From NCBI GenBank assembly GCA_020310875.1, contig CM035408.1, positions 145,256,407 to 145,320,406 of the forward strand: a stretch of DNA of 64,000 nt, in the 5' to 3' direction. This stretch comes from Ceratopteris richardii (lineage: Eukaryota; Streptophyta; Polypodiopsida; Polypodiales; Pteridaceae). Positions within the stretch are counted from its first letter, which is position 1. Every line of letters begins with the position of its first letter. The position numbers and the translations under genes are program-made. Shown in pieces: positions 21,203-32,600 of this stretch. Below the pieces are notes generated by a model, which worked only from the letters and a program-made list of their open reading frames with translations, ran no database searches and was not told where the DNA came from.

Positions 21203-23465
21203 TCAAGTAACCCCCATCAAGTGACAACAGTGTCGAAAGCTATCATGTGGTAGAGCTTTAGTCAAAGCATCTGCAGCATTATCTCGAGTGTGAACCTTCT
21301 CAAGAATAATGCTCTCAGTGGCTAAGCAATCTCTAATGAAGTGATACCTCACCTCAATGTGCTTGGTCTTTTCATGATAGACCGGATTCTTAGCCAAAGC
21401 AATGGCACTCTGACTATCACTGAGCAAGTGAGGTACATGCTGAGGCACACCCATATCACAAGCAAGACGAGAAAGCCACAATGCTTCCTTACATGCCTCA
21501 CTTGCTGCAACATACTCTGCTTCTGTGGTGGAAACAGATGTACATTCTTGAAGACGAGATCTCCAAGAGATAGCACCTCCAACAAAATGAAAAATGTACC
21601 CTGATGGAGACTTACGATTGTCTACACAACCAGCATAGTCAGAATCTGTGTAACCAATAATGGATGCTTTCCCTCTACCTAAGCATAGACACTTGTCCTT
21701 AGTGCCACTCAGATATCTCAAAATCATTTTGACCGCTTCCCAATGTTTCTTGCCAGGATTAGACATATATCTGCTCACAACTCCCACTGCAAATGCAATG
21801 TCTGGTCTCGTCGCTACCATAGCATACATGAGACTACCAATAGCAGACTGATAGGGAATTTTGGTCATGAATTCCTTTTCCTCATCTAATTTGGGGCAGT
21901 CATCCTTGCTCAATTTCACATATGTGGGTAAAGGTGTACTCAATGCCTTTCCACCCTGCATATTGAATCGGTGAAGTACTTTGGATATGTACTCACTTTG
22001 AGACAAGTATATGCATCTTTTACTCCTATCACGAGTAATGCGCATGCCAAGAATATGTTTGGCATCCCCCAAATCCTTCATATCAAATGTCTGACTCAAC
22101 TTCTTTTTGAGAATTGACAAATCATAAGAGGACTTCCCAGCAATCAACATATCATCGACATAAAGTATCAAGCATATCAAGCTGCCATCAGAACATCTCT
22201 TTGTGTAGAGACAATGATCCTCATTGCTCCGAGAATAGCCTTGGGACTTCATAAAAGCATCAAACTTTTGGTACCATTGTCTAGGAGACTGTTTAAGTCC
22301 ATACAAGCTCTTCTTGAGCTTACAAACTAGACTTTCCTTGCCAGGAACTACATAACCCTCTGGTTGTTCCATATAGATCTCATCTGTAAGATCTCCATGC
22401 AAGAAAGCTGTTTTCACATCCATTTGGACTAGCTCTAAGTCCTCCATTGCAACGAATCCAAGAAACATGCACAAAGTAGTCATCTTGACCACTGGAGAGA
22501 AGATTTCCTCAAAATCAACACCATGTTGTTGCTTAAAACCCTTTGCGACAAGTCGTGCTTTATATTTTGGAGAAGCACTATCTGATGTGAATTTCAGCTT
22601 ATATACCCATTTACATGGTAAAGCTTTCCTGCCCTTTGGCAAAGGTACTAAGTCCCAAGTACCATTCTTGTGAATAGAATCCAACTCACTCTTCATGGCA
22701 CGCTCCCACTTGACATGATCCTCTGTCTGCATAGCCTCTTTGTAGCAAGAGGGCTCACCGGCATCTGTTAGCATAACAAAATCTAAACCTGGAACATATC
22801 TATCAGGTGGATATGAGACACGTGCAGAACGTCTCAATGGTTGCTGAACAAGAACATGGGCAGACTGATCTGAATGGACATTCTCTTGAACATCCCTGTG
22901 TGCAGCATTTTTATGCATGCTAACCGGAGGACTAGTATCCTCAAACACCACTCTTCTCACTTCAACCTCCTTAATCGGTTGTTTATGCATCTTAGACTCA
23001 TTAAAAATGACATCACTACTTCTGATCACTGACCGTGTTTCAGGATCCCATAAGCGATATCCAAATTGTCCTTCTCGACCATATCCAAGAAAAATGCATT
23101 TCTTTGACTTATGGTCCAACTTCTGTCTAAGATTCTTGGGTATATGAACATGTGCTTCACACCCAAAAACTCGAAGATGATCATAATATGGTGGTTTCCC
23201 TGTCCATAACTCTTGTGCCACTTTCAGACCTTTGGCAGTACTAGGTGAAAGGTTAATCACATGAACTGCAGTCAATACTGCTTCTGCCCAAAAACCTTGT
23301 GAGAGGTTTGCATGATGCAACATAGAGACTACTCTATCTTGAATAGTTCTATTCATCCTCTCAGCTACACCATTCTGTACTGGGGTATAAGGAGCTGTAA
23401 ACTCTCTACGAATCCCTCTACACTGACAGAAAAGGCTGAATTCATGTGGTATACTCACCCCCATT
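21203..23465 (-). pseudogene. pol: Copia M integrase end, RT and RNase H
   Basis: The second part of the M polyprotein, open without stops. In order: integrase catalytic Glu in YTPVQNGVAERMNR (about 23360), VFGCEAHVHIPK and the SDVIFNESK end; linker; RT with KWVYKLKF, YKARLVAKGFKQQHG, VQMDVKTAFLHGDL, KKSLYGLKQSPRQWY and the YVDD box in LILYVDDMLIAG (about 22150); RNase H with TDSDYAGCVDNRKSPSGY, STTEAEYVAASEA, LSDSQSAIALAKNP, KHIEVRYHFIRD and DNAADALTKALP, ending MGVT at 21203. The longer frame starting at 23593 overlaps the upstream ORF; its first codons are a wrong-frame reading. One frameshift near 23450 is the only break. Confidence 0.93.
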
Positions 23466-25247
23466 ATCTGAACGTAAAGCCTTAAGCTTAGTTCCTTTTT
23501 CAGTCTCAACTGAAGCAAGCCATTTTCTGAAAGTAGGGAATACATCATCCTTCGATTTGATAGGATATACCCAGACTTTTCTAGTAGCATCATCTATGAA
23601 AGTGACAAAGTAAAGAGAACCACCTAAGGACCTAGTGGGCATAGGACCACACACATCTGTATGAACAAGATCTAAAGGCTGAATCGAAGAGTCAATGTGC
23701 GTTTTATGCACATTTCTAGTTTGCTTTCCATATTGACAATTCTCACAAAATGAAAAATTAGAGAAAGATAACACAGGTAAGTAGCCAGAACGAGAAAGAT
23801 TTTCCATTCCACTACGAGATATATGGCCCAAACGGCCATGCCAAATACAAGCCATAGGCTGTTCAGTAACAGCTAACAAGTGTTCTTTCTGTGATACAAA
23901 TAAAGGGTAAAGTGAGCCAACTTTCCTTCCTTTTGCAGTAACCATATTGCCCTTTGATATACGAAAGGACTGAGCATAGAAGACCACCTTGTAACCAAGG
24001 TCATCAAGTTGACCAACTGACATCAAATTGCGTGATAACTGAGGTACATGGCGTACATTATGCATAGTAAATTTTGAACCGTCAATGAACTGCACAACCA
24101 CATCTCCAATCCCCACAACATCACACTGGTAAGAGTCACCAAGTCTCACGGTACCAAGAGACTTTGCTGCATAATTAGAGAACCATTCTCTATGTGGTGT
24201 CACATGGAAAGAAGCACCAAAATCTAGCAGCCAGGTGTGGGAAAGAGAATCAGCCATAAGTGCCTCAGATGGCACAGTACTATCAAGTGTCAACACATCA
24301 GCATCATCAGAAATAGCATTAATTTCTTCAATCTTCACAGTCGAAGTAGATGGTGCAGGTAACTGTTTAACATGCCCATCAACATTCTGTCCTTTACCTT
24401 TAGCATTCTTTAATGCATAACAATCTTTCTTCATGTGTCCTTTCTTATGACAATAATGGCCTTCAATATCCCTCTTCCTTGATTTACTTCTGCTCTTATT
24501 CCGTTGACCATTCTTTTCCTTGTTTTTGCTCTTGCCACGTTGTTGATTCTTTCCTTGGTAAGAATCACGAACATTATATGCATCTCCACTATGAGTGCCA
24601 ACCATAGATTTTCTACGAATCTCCTCACTCAAGAGTGCTCCACATATGTCATCATAGACGAGTTTACCACCTGGTGCACTATTGCTAATAGCTGTGCAAA
24701 ATGTATCCCATGATGATGGCAGGGTGCATAACAGCAATACTGCTTTCATTTCATTGTCCATATCCATTTTCTGAGCCTGTAACTGGGAGAATATGGCATC
24801 AAACTCATTTGGATGAGCAGCAACACTATCTGTGTCCTTCATACGAAGGTCGTATAATTTTCTCATCAGATATACTTTATTTGATGCCGTCTCTTTTTCA
24901 TATGTATTGCATAACTTCTTCCAAAGCTCCTCTGCACTTTCACAGTCTAATACTGTAAAGTAAACATTATCTGCCAGGTGCAAGCGAATGGTAGACCTGG
25001 CCATTTCATCTAACTCATCCCAATCATCTTCATCCATGTCAGCAGGCTTCTTTGAAATCCCATTTACTGGCTTCCATTGCCTTCTTTGAATCAGCACATC
25101 TTTAATTTGATTCTTCCATAGAGCAAAGTTTGTGCCATCAAATTTTTGGATCTCAAAATGGTCTTTGCCCTGCAAGTTATAGCTCCTCCTCGGAACGCTA
25201 GCACTAGACCCTGATCCACCGGATGTGCCTGAGACCTCTGATGCCAT
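23442..25247 (-). pseudogene. gag: Copia M gag, protease and integrase start
   Basis: 601 codons from MASEVSGTSGG, the only plausible start. Gag body: FDGTNFALWKNQIKDVL, ELWKKLCNTYEKETASNK, LLLCTLPSSWDTF. The knuckle reads GHYCHKKGHMKKDC: the first of three Cys is Gly. The protease site reads WLLDFGASFHV, D-F-G in place of D-S-G or D-T-G. The integrase zinc finger is intact (WHGRLGH with CENCQYGK). The first Asp is in LVHTDVCGP and the second in LRSDNGGEY, just before the frameshift. Both altered active residues suggest the copy is dead despite its long frames. Confidence 0.93.
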
Positions 25248-25552
25248 GATCGTAGAGAACTGAATAGAATGATAATGGAGCTAGAAGAGTCCAAACACCA
25301 ACAAATAAGTGTATCAAGGAGTAAATCGACCACTATATAGTTGACTAAACCAGAAATCTGGAAAAATTTTGCCAGAGTATCCTTTGCAAAATTAGCATAT
25401 GACCATTGTCAAAGTATCATAAAACTGCAAGTACTGACATGTCTACCTGCATAGTGAATCATTGACTCTGATGTTTTAGGCTTTAAAAGCCTGCATAAAT
25501 TTGCAGCGACTGCTCCCACCAAAACTAAAAACCCCTCGAGAAACCTGTAGTT
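25248..25552. other. Copia M leader and junction to J
   Basis: The minus-strand untranslated leader of M up to about 25500. No primer site or LTR is recognisable. The junction with fragment J lies somewhere at 25490-25552. Confidence 0.5.
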
Positions 25553-26273
25553 TTACGAGTGTGGCTGAAAATATAGCCCCAAAGGTTGATATTTATTGTC
25601 TGAGAAGTACAAGGAACACTCTTCTTGATGTTCTTGGTGTCTTCCAATTAAGAGGGGAAATCCTCCTTCAACCGGGGGCAATCTTAAAACCACAAAATTC
25701 AGAATGAAGAGATTACCTTGTACTTCCAGTGGAACTTTTGGGATCACTCCCAAGGGCCTTACTTTGCTTTGATCTGCCAAGGTAACAGTGAAATTTGCAG
25801 GCCTTTAAGGGTGGAGTCCAATCTTTTCCATTGTATGTTCAGGCATCAAGTTAATGCCTGAACCACCATCCACAATAACTCCTTGAAACTCATGACCTTT
25901 AATAGATACTGTCAGTCGAGGGCTCTTATAATCTGCAAGGGGTGCTTTCCCTACAATTTTACCTTTATGCATAATAACAGTCTTTGCCACTAAACTTGTA
26001 GGAAGCCTCATCAATTATCTGCAAGATTTCTGACCTGAACTTCCCATCCATCTTTATTATATCAAAAATACTAGCCTCCTTTTTCATGGACTTGAGTAGT
26101 TTGGAAGCTTCTGATTCCTTAAGAGCATGGGCTCCTTTTGACTTATCAAACTCCTCATGAGCCATGTTCAATGTATGTCCAATGGCATCATTGGTACCTA
26201 TGAAAATTTCTTTTTGCCTTGTGTCTGTACATGTGGCGGCCTTGTCTTCGGATGCATCTGTGTCCTTGTTCAA
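25553..26273 (-). pseudogene. pol: Gypsy J protease region
   Basis: The minus-strand frame at 25965-26273 has an acidic/Lys-rich stretch (FDIIKMDGKFRSEIL) found upstream of protease; the same stretch appears in fragment I. The retropepsin site is in GVIVDGGSGINLMPEHTMEKIG (25805-25880), with D-G-G at the catalytic position. ADQSKVRPLGVIPKV and FVVLRLPP...GFPLLIGR (25640-25780) form the second half with the closing LxGR motif. Frameshifts occur near 25800 and 25980. RT does not follow; Copia M begins. Confidence 0.8.
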
Positions 26274-26330
26274 TCCATTAATTCTTGATTCTTGACCTAT
26301 TTCTACTTGAGCCTTCGCCTTGCTTCTTGT

Positions 26331-27480
26331 CTATACTGTCAAAGATTCAATTTCTTCTAACCGCACCACCCTGGTAGATGGTGATGGCCCATTGACTTGA
26401 TCTAACCTTTCTTCTTTGTGCGCAGAAATCATTTGAATGTGGAGACCAGATGAAGAGGCTTTATTCTTAAGGCAACAATTTGTATAGTGGTCTCTATCCT
26501 CTGGGCAGTTCTTGCAAGGAGGGGCGGAGGGGCATTTTCTAGTAGAGTGCACCTACTTTGATAGTGCCCACATTCTCCACATCTGAAACAAATGTTTGGC
26601 CTCCTAGGCCCATTTCTAAAGTTATTCCTCTATCTAGGGTTGTAATTGTTACCTTGATTGGGTGCAGCTGCCATCACATTTGTTGGTGGTAAGGGTCCTC
26701 CTTGTGTCCAATATGTTGTTGCAAGCATTCATCTTGATTGGAATTCATGGGCCTCATGACCAGCTTTCTTGTATAATTAGCAAGTCACACTTAATAGAGT
26801 ACATTCACTTACTATATGACCCTGCTTGCTGCACATGGTACACCAAAGTCCACTCTTGATGCCACCCCCTTTGAGTTCCTGCAACTCCTGTTGCAATTGA
26901 GCCAGTTCCTCTGCTTGGGTCTCCTCCTCCTTTTGGAGCTTTAATGCTTCAATCTGCCTCCTCAACTGAGTAACAACATTCTCCTCCTCTTTGTGGGGAT
27001 TATTCCTTTTTAAGCCCTCCAGCTCCTTCCTTAGCTGGATTACTGGATCCTCCATTTCTGTAGAATATGGTAGTTGAGAAGAAATTGCTCCATACTGCTG
27101 CCTTATCTGCTCCAATCGTGTAGCTGTGTTGATGAATTGCTCTATGGAGGCTGTAGGCAACACTAATTCCTTGATTTTACATTGGGTGGTCATTGGAAGC
27201 GGCTTAGCTAACCATTTCTTAACAAAAAAATCATGTGGGGGATCTGGCAACTTAGCCATTAGTGCCTTGGCCCTAGTTACAAACTCTAGAAATTTTTCAC
27301 CTAGATTCAGTCTCAAGTTTTCTAATTCTTCTATGATGATCTCTGCAGTATTTCCATGCTGGAATTGGGTTTTGAATGCATCTTTCATTAAGTCCCAAGT
27401 TGTAAAATGGTTCTCAGCAAACTGGCTGAACCATTATCTGCTAATCCTTCAAAAAGGCATCCTCTCTTCCCATTAAGCCT
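26331..27480 (-). pseudogene. gag: Gypsy J gag with zinc knuckles
   Basis: Minus-strand gag. The 203-codon open stretch (26777-27388), extended upstream by WFSQFAENHFTTWD, has the Retrotrans_gag pattern: FKTQFQHG, LRLNLGEKFLEFVTRAKALM, then helical QLRKELEGLKR and QLRRQIEALKLQKEEETQ repeats that look like a coiled coil. Knuckle 1 is CTMCSKQGHIVSEC (26790-26835). A second Cys-rich part at 26500-26550 (KCPSAPPCKNCPEDRDHYTNCC) is another knuckle-like motif. The N-terminus is missing beyond about 27490. Confidence 0.83.
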
Positions 27481-27523
27481 CTAGTTTTGCATAGTGCTAA
27501 AAACCTTCTAATATGTTATGGAC

Positions 27524-27895
27524 GCAACAATAGCCACGATCGACAGACCCTGTTCATGATCGACAGACCCCGACGGATTGCCACGTAGGACTCAGACAAT
27601 CGTGATTGACACCATCCATCGTGATCGACTGAAACTTCATGATTGACATATTAATACACGTATCCATGTGTCCATCGTGACAGACACACCCCCGATCGAC
27701 TAAAATCTCGCCAAAATTTGCAGAAAAAGTGTCGATCGTGATTGACACTATCAATCACGATTGACAGCCCTCACGACCGACTCTCTCGATAGCAATTGAC
27801 ACCATCAATCACGACTGACGTGTCAATCAGATAGACCCCAACGGACACCGCTATCAATCGCGAGTGATAGCCCTGTCAATCGCGATTGACATGCA
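27524..27895. repeat. Array of CGATTGACA-type inverted repeats
   Basis: About 370 bp in which a degenerate unit (ATCGYGATTGACA) occurs more than a dozen times in both orientations. It includes a perfect 18-bp palindrome TGTCAATCGCGATTGACA at 27874-27891 and near-palindromes at 27737-27765 and 27851-27870. It is CpG-rich against an AT-rich background and has no coding potential. It lies between Gypsy fragment J and the F leader. Confidence 0.85.
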
Positions 27896-28923
27896 TTTTT
27901 GGCAAAATTTTTAGGGTTTTTTTAGTCCAAATTTTGGAGTATTGTGGGCATAAATATCAAGTAGCAGTGCATTGTGAAGCCCTACACAAGTAAATTGAGA
28001 GATCCTGTTTGCATGTTAGCCTGTTTTGATCCTGTTTTAGCCCTAGAACCTTGAATGAACATAACTTCCTCATACGAAATCCATTCGAAGTGATCTTAGG
28101 CTCATTGGAAAGCTCGTTTTGAATCCCACTAAAACATTGTTTGGTTTTTGTAAAACTAATACGGGAAGTTATAGATAGGGTATTTTTAAGTTGACCATAC
28201 CCTGGGGGAAGAAAACTGAGGGATCTTTAGGATTGATTTCCCTAAAGACAAAGGACACTTTGATCTATGAATTACATGAACAAAAATGGTTTGTTATGTC
28301 ATTTGAAATTTAAATCTTGAGATAACTTTGGGACTTTTATAGGTCCACTAAGAGCATCAATGGGCGTCCAGAGCATTAGCATATTGCAGGCTTGAGAACG
28401 GGGTTCTTGAGCACCAAGGAGCAAGGGATAAACAAGTGAGGTTGGATCATTCTCAACTCCCTTCATCAATTCCTAGATTAGGCTAAGTGTGAGTCATGCT
28501 AGAAGTAAATTAGGGTGACGATAGGCATCTGTCAAGTTGAAGACTCTTAAATACTCAAGTTCAAGTAGAAATATAATCTCTTTGTGATCGAAAACTTTAA
28601 AGGAAGTAATTTAACGTGGAACGATCAACTTAAAGTACGAAAATTCACTCAAGTATTTGTGATGACGTGATCTCATACAAGAGCATAAAACATAATAACC
28701 ATCTAAAAAAGAACCAAGTAACTGGTATAAAGTGATCTGCAATGAGGTTGTACTTGGGATTAAAATTGGGGTTGCTCAATCAGGCATATGAACCTTAGAT
28801 CAAGATGATATCTAGGGAGAGATCGACAAAACCTTAGGTCTTTAGAGGCTAGTGTCAACCACACTGCTAGGTCTTGGGCCCAACAATCCGCACTACCCTA
28901 GCTCTGAAACTAGCGAATCCAAG
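27896..28923 (+). other. F leader, non-coding
   Basis: About 1 kb with no ORF, upstream of the F gag. No primer site (TGGCGCC or TGGTATC type) and no LTR end could be found, in line with the broken 5' end of F. Confidence 0.5.
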
Positions 28924-30918
28924 ATGTCTTATGGTATGGAGAGACCCACAAGAAGTTCAGGTGTGGCTTACTTAGAGAAAACTAAAAGCCCTTACAAAAT
29001 GCAACTTGAATACATTAGGACCAACCGATTAGGTGCACCCATCTATGAGGATGGCCTAAGAAGGTCCGTTGTGCAAATTAAAAACCCAAATCAACCCATC
29101 GGAATAGAACACCCAGTCGTTAAATTTGAGAATGGTGCATACTTAGATAAAGAAGGAACTATGTTCGTAGTCAACAACCAACCTAATAGAACAAATGAAT
29201 TTGGTAATGTGATTCCAGAGACAGACATAGGTGACATAGAGCAAGGGAACGTCGGAAGAGAGCCTAGAACTCCCCGAGACAAATCAATCCTCACTAGAAT
29301 CATCATGCCAGAGTGGGTTCCCCAGGAAAATAAGAGCACAGATATGCTCTTGAACCGAGAGACCAGCGAAGCCTTTTGGAGGTATAAGCCTAACCAGCCT
29401 AATGAAGTAGGAATGCTCACAATTTATGAGTTCAAAGATCCTGATAGCCCAGGCAAAGTAACCTACCTAGACAATACTTTAGAGAGGATCTTTGTGGTCA
29501 CAGAGCATGGTAGGCATGCCTATACTTGGAAGGGTGAATTTATTTTTCCCCAACCAAGATCTAATGTCTCTTATGGCCACCAAGGAGCTCGAACATCCCA
29601 AGCTCATGGAGCTCACAGGGACAGGAGTAGAGATAGGCCGGAAGTAAGCTTTGCTAACCCATTGGGAAGAGAAAGAACAAGAACAGAGACGGATAGAATG
29701 GAAACCAAGAGACCTAGAGACCCAAGGAATCAAAGGAACACGGATGAATTCCCTTTGCCAAGGCTTAGAGAACACACGAGGACCTTGAGGCCTATGCAAC
29801 TAGTTAAGTCCATGAAGAACTACTTTGATGGCACCGGAGACCCATATGATCACGTGGTAGAATCCAGGCAATTTTGAGGGCGGAGCAAGTTGATGACCTA
29901 CTCACGTAGTACAATGCATTTGGTCTAACTCTCAAGAACACAGCCCTTACATGGTTTCAACCACTTCACCAAGGTCAGTTCAGGTACATACACCAACTTC
30001 TAGAAGCCTTCATCATAGAATTTTCTAAGAGTGGCATACGACACAATACCTCTTCCTTAATCTGAATAGAGCCTTAGTTCGATAAACACCCTTGCTTTCA
30101 GAAAGTGACCCAAGTGATCATAGTTTTGACTCTACTCATATTGATAGACCCCAGGCTTACTGTAGTCACCTAAGCATAATGAGTCCTATTATTATGAAGA
30201 CCCGAGTGAACCTAGTTGGGAGCCAGAGTATGCAAATGTCATGTACACAAACCCTAACCCTAGACCTCAACCTAGACAGGTAAGACCCCCATTTCCTAGA
30301 GGACCATGCTACCGATGTTAGGGAGATCACCTCATTTGTGATTGCCCTATGCCTGCACCTACACAACCCCAATCTGTGACAATTCAAGGTTTTTGCCCCG
30401 ATTGTGGGAAAGAGCATCTCTTGCGAGACTATCCTAGAAACCCCAACAATATGCCAAAAATTACTCCTATCAACGTTATTGGGTTAGTGGTAGACTCTAC
30501 AGGAAGTGCAACTTCCACTGCCCCTTTGCAAGTGGTCACTAGAGCTTAAGCTTTGCAACAAAACTAGGGTTTAGGACAGGAAAAGAGTTTCGAGGTTAGT
30601 GAGACTGAGAGCATAACTAAGAAGAGGACTAGAGCTTGGAAGGATAGTTGCGAGAGAATGAAAAGGCAATGGGCAAAGAAAATGAGCAAACTTGAGGAAA
30701 GCTTGAGAGATACAAAATCCAAGATAATTGAACTCACATCTCGAACTCACTCTCACACTACTCCACCACCTCCATTTCCATCACCCTCCAATCCACCACC
30801 TTCCAACCCACCACGCACAATGCGACCACCCCCTAGAGTAGGATCAGTCTTAGCAGATCCCACTCCCGAGGACCTAGACATGATGCTTAAGGCATATCAA
30901 GGCCGCCTCTCAAAGTAA
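28924..30918 (+). pseudogene. gag: Gypsy F gag
   Basis: The first Met is at 28924 (MSYGMERPTRSSG); the open frame reaches back to 28852 without an ATG. The N-terminal 300 codons are unfamiliar and hydrophilic. Capsid similarity starts at MQLVKSMKNYFDGTGDPYDHV (29800-29860), then after a frameshift AFGLTLKNTALTWFQPL and ... FIIEFSKSG. Two knuckle remnants follow: CYRC with a stop then GDHLICDC (30309-30350), and CPDCGKEHLLRDY (30392-30430), where Tyr replaces the last Cys. The end is a basic helix (30658-30740) and a Pro-rich tail (30760-30830). Confidence 0.83.
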
Positions 30919-31229
30919 GGACAATGCAAGTGAAAGGATAAGCCTTCCTACCTACCCAGGGGGCTTATGTGCCTAACTCCACAGAACCAGATACATCTTC
31001 TTCTATGAATCGGTATTCACCAGAATTCCTATGAGAGATTCAAGAAGAGAAATGGGATAAAGAGAGTGAAGTTCCTCCTAATGACTTGCATGATCAACTC
31101 CCACAAGACATTCCGTCCATTTATGGAGAGCAGGAGAGTGCCCAATCCAAGGAGAGATTAGACTTCGAGTCTAATTCCTTATAGGAACTACCCCATTTCA
31201 CAGGCCCATGGGAAGCTAAGTCTACTTGT

Positions 31230-31770
31230 ATGAGAGCACCCACGGTCATGATAAGAAACGAAGACTCCATTATACCTAGGAATACAAAAGTAGTGAAAAA
31301 CACTAAAGTACAGTGCAATCTCACTTTAGAAGAGCTACTCAATGTTAGGCCAGAGCTATGGAAACATGTAGCCAATCAAGTGCCAGAAGTAGCAAAACCT
31401 CATTCCCAGGTAGGATCTCACAGAACAGTGCCTGAAATACCCTTGGACAAGATAGGAGACATGAGCAAAGGAGAAGAAGGAAAGACCTATCTTCCAATTA
31501 CCCATCAAGGCTACACCACCAAGGCAATTTTGGACTGAGGCACAGGAGTAGCAATTGCTACCACTTCCCTATGGAAGCGTTGGGGCATATGGTCGATGGT
31601 CACATTGAGAGACCCTTAGGATTGCTAGAAGGAATAACTCTCACCACATGTGGTGTAGATTTTGAGCATACTTTTGCCATATGTGACTTCAAAAAGAATT
31701 AGGCCTATGAGATGATTTTGGGAAGACCATTTATGTGGCAATTGCAAGTGGTACAAGATTGGGGAACCAA
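31230..31770 (+). pseudogene. pol: Gypsy F protease 1, opal codon in active site
   Basis: A retropepsin-like domain upstream of RT. GYTTKAILD is followed by TGA and then GTGVAIA (31509-31556): the codon after the catalytic Asp, normally Ser or Thr, is a stop. After a frameshift, LLEGITLTTCGVDFEHTFAI forms the flap-like part, and MILGRPFMW (31712) is the closing LGR motif. It precedes the long 31712-32600 linker rich in acidic residues, with KKEGKKRKKREVTPKEEE near 32380. Confidence 0.78.
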
Positions 31771-32600
31771 TCCTTTGTATTTGCAACACTTAGGTGTTAC
31801 AACCAAAGTCAACCTCAAAGATTACTCTCATAGAGACGTACCCCCTATCCAGTGGAATCCCATCCATAGAGCTAAAGATGATATTGAGTCAGTGCATTCC
31901 ATAGGATCAGGATCCTCATGGGTGCATGATGATACCCACTTATGGATGTGCAAAGTAGCAGTCGAAGAAGAGAAGAGAGAAAAATCCAGAGAGGTAGGTG
32001 CAAAGGAAAATCATATATCAATTCAAAACCCAGCCTATGCACCTACAGTATTTCCAGACAAAGAATTTGAACCTCACGGTTGGGCTGAGATTTTAGCAAC
32101 AATGGATGTATCCATCAATGAAGAAAAATGGACACCCCACTGTGACGAGGATGGCTATGACATTTCAATATTCACCATAGATCCAATAATGTGTGATTCG
32201 GTTATTGAAGAGTGTGAACCTAGCACGGATGCTTTCGAGGACGCAAGTGACTCCGATCTAGAGTCAATTATCATGGACCTGCCTTTTGCATCAGATGAGG
32301 AATATTTTTATGAAGTGGAGGCTCACCCACAAAGACATGAAGAACTTACAAATGATGTGAGATTGCCCACACAAGTAACCACTAAGAAGGAGGGTAAGAA
32401 GAGGAAGAAGAGAGAAGTCACACCAAAGGAGGAAGAACTTTTGTTTGAGGTCCCTGAAAACTTCAAAAAGTATGAGATAGACGATAGGAGAGTCATGATA
32501 AGAATGTCTAAACACGATGCACAAGCAGGAGAGGCCTATGATAACAAAGAAACCACCAAGAAAAGTGTGGTAGCCATGGAGGAAGGAGAAGAAAATTGCA
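31771..32600 (+). pseudogene. pol: F protease-RT linker, acidic then basic
   Basis: Part of a 370-codon frame (31712-32824) with no stop. It has little similarity to known domains: Trp- and Glu-rich segments, an acidic stretch (SDSDLESIIMDL), a very basic patch (KKEGKKRKKREVTPK), then GEENCTYIGHDLTKEEEQEL leading to RT. Linkers of this kind occur between protease and RT in large plant Gypsy elements; the function is unknown. Confidence 0.6.

Larger units (their letters stand above)
20758..25500 (-). mobile_element. Copia element M, nearly intact coding, no 5' LTR
   Basis: Minus-strand Copia inserted in the F 5' LTR. It has a 3' LTR (20758-21054), a polypurine tract, and a complete gag-pol frame with a single frameshift. 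The 5' leader runs to about 25500, where it meets Gypsy fragment J; no 5' LTR or primer site is seen there, so a deletion removed them. Coding preservation makes it the youngest element in the window. Confidence 0.9.
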
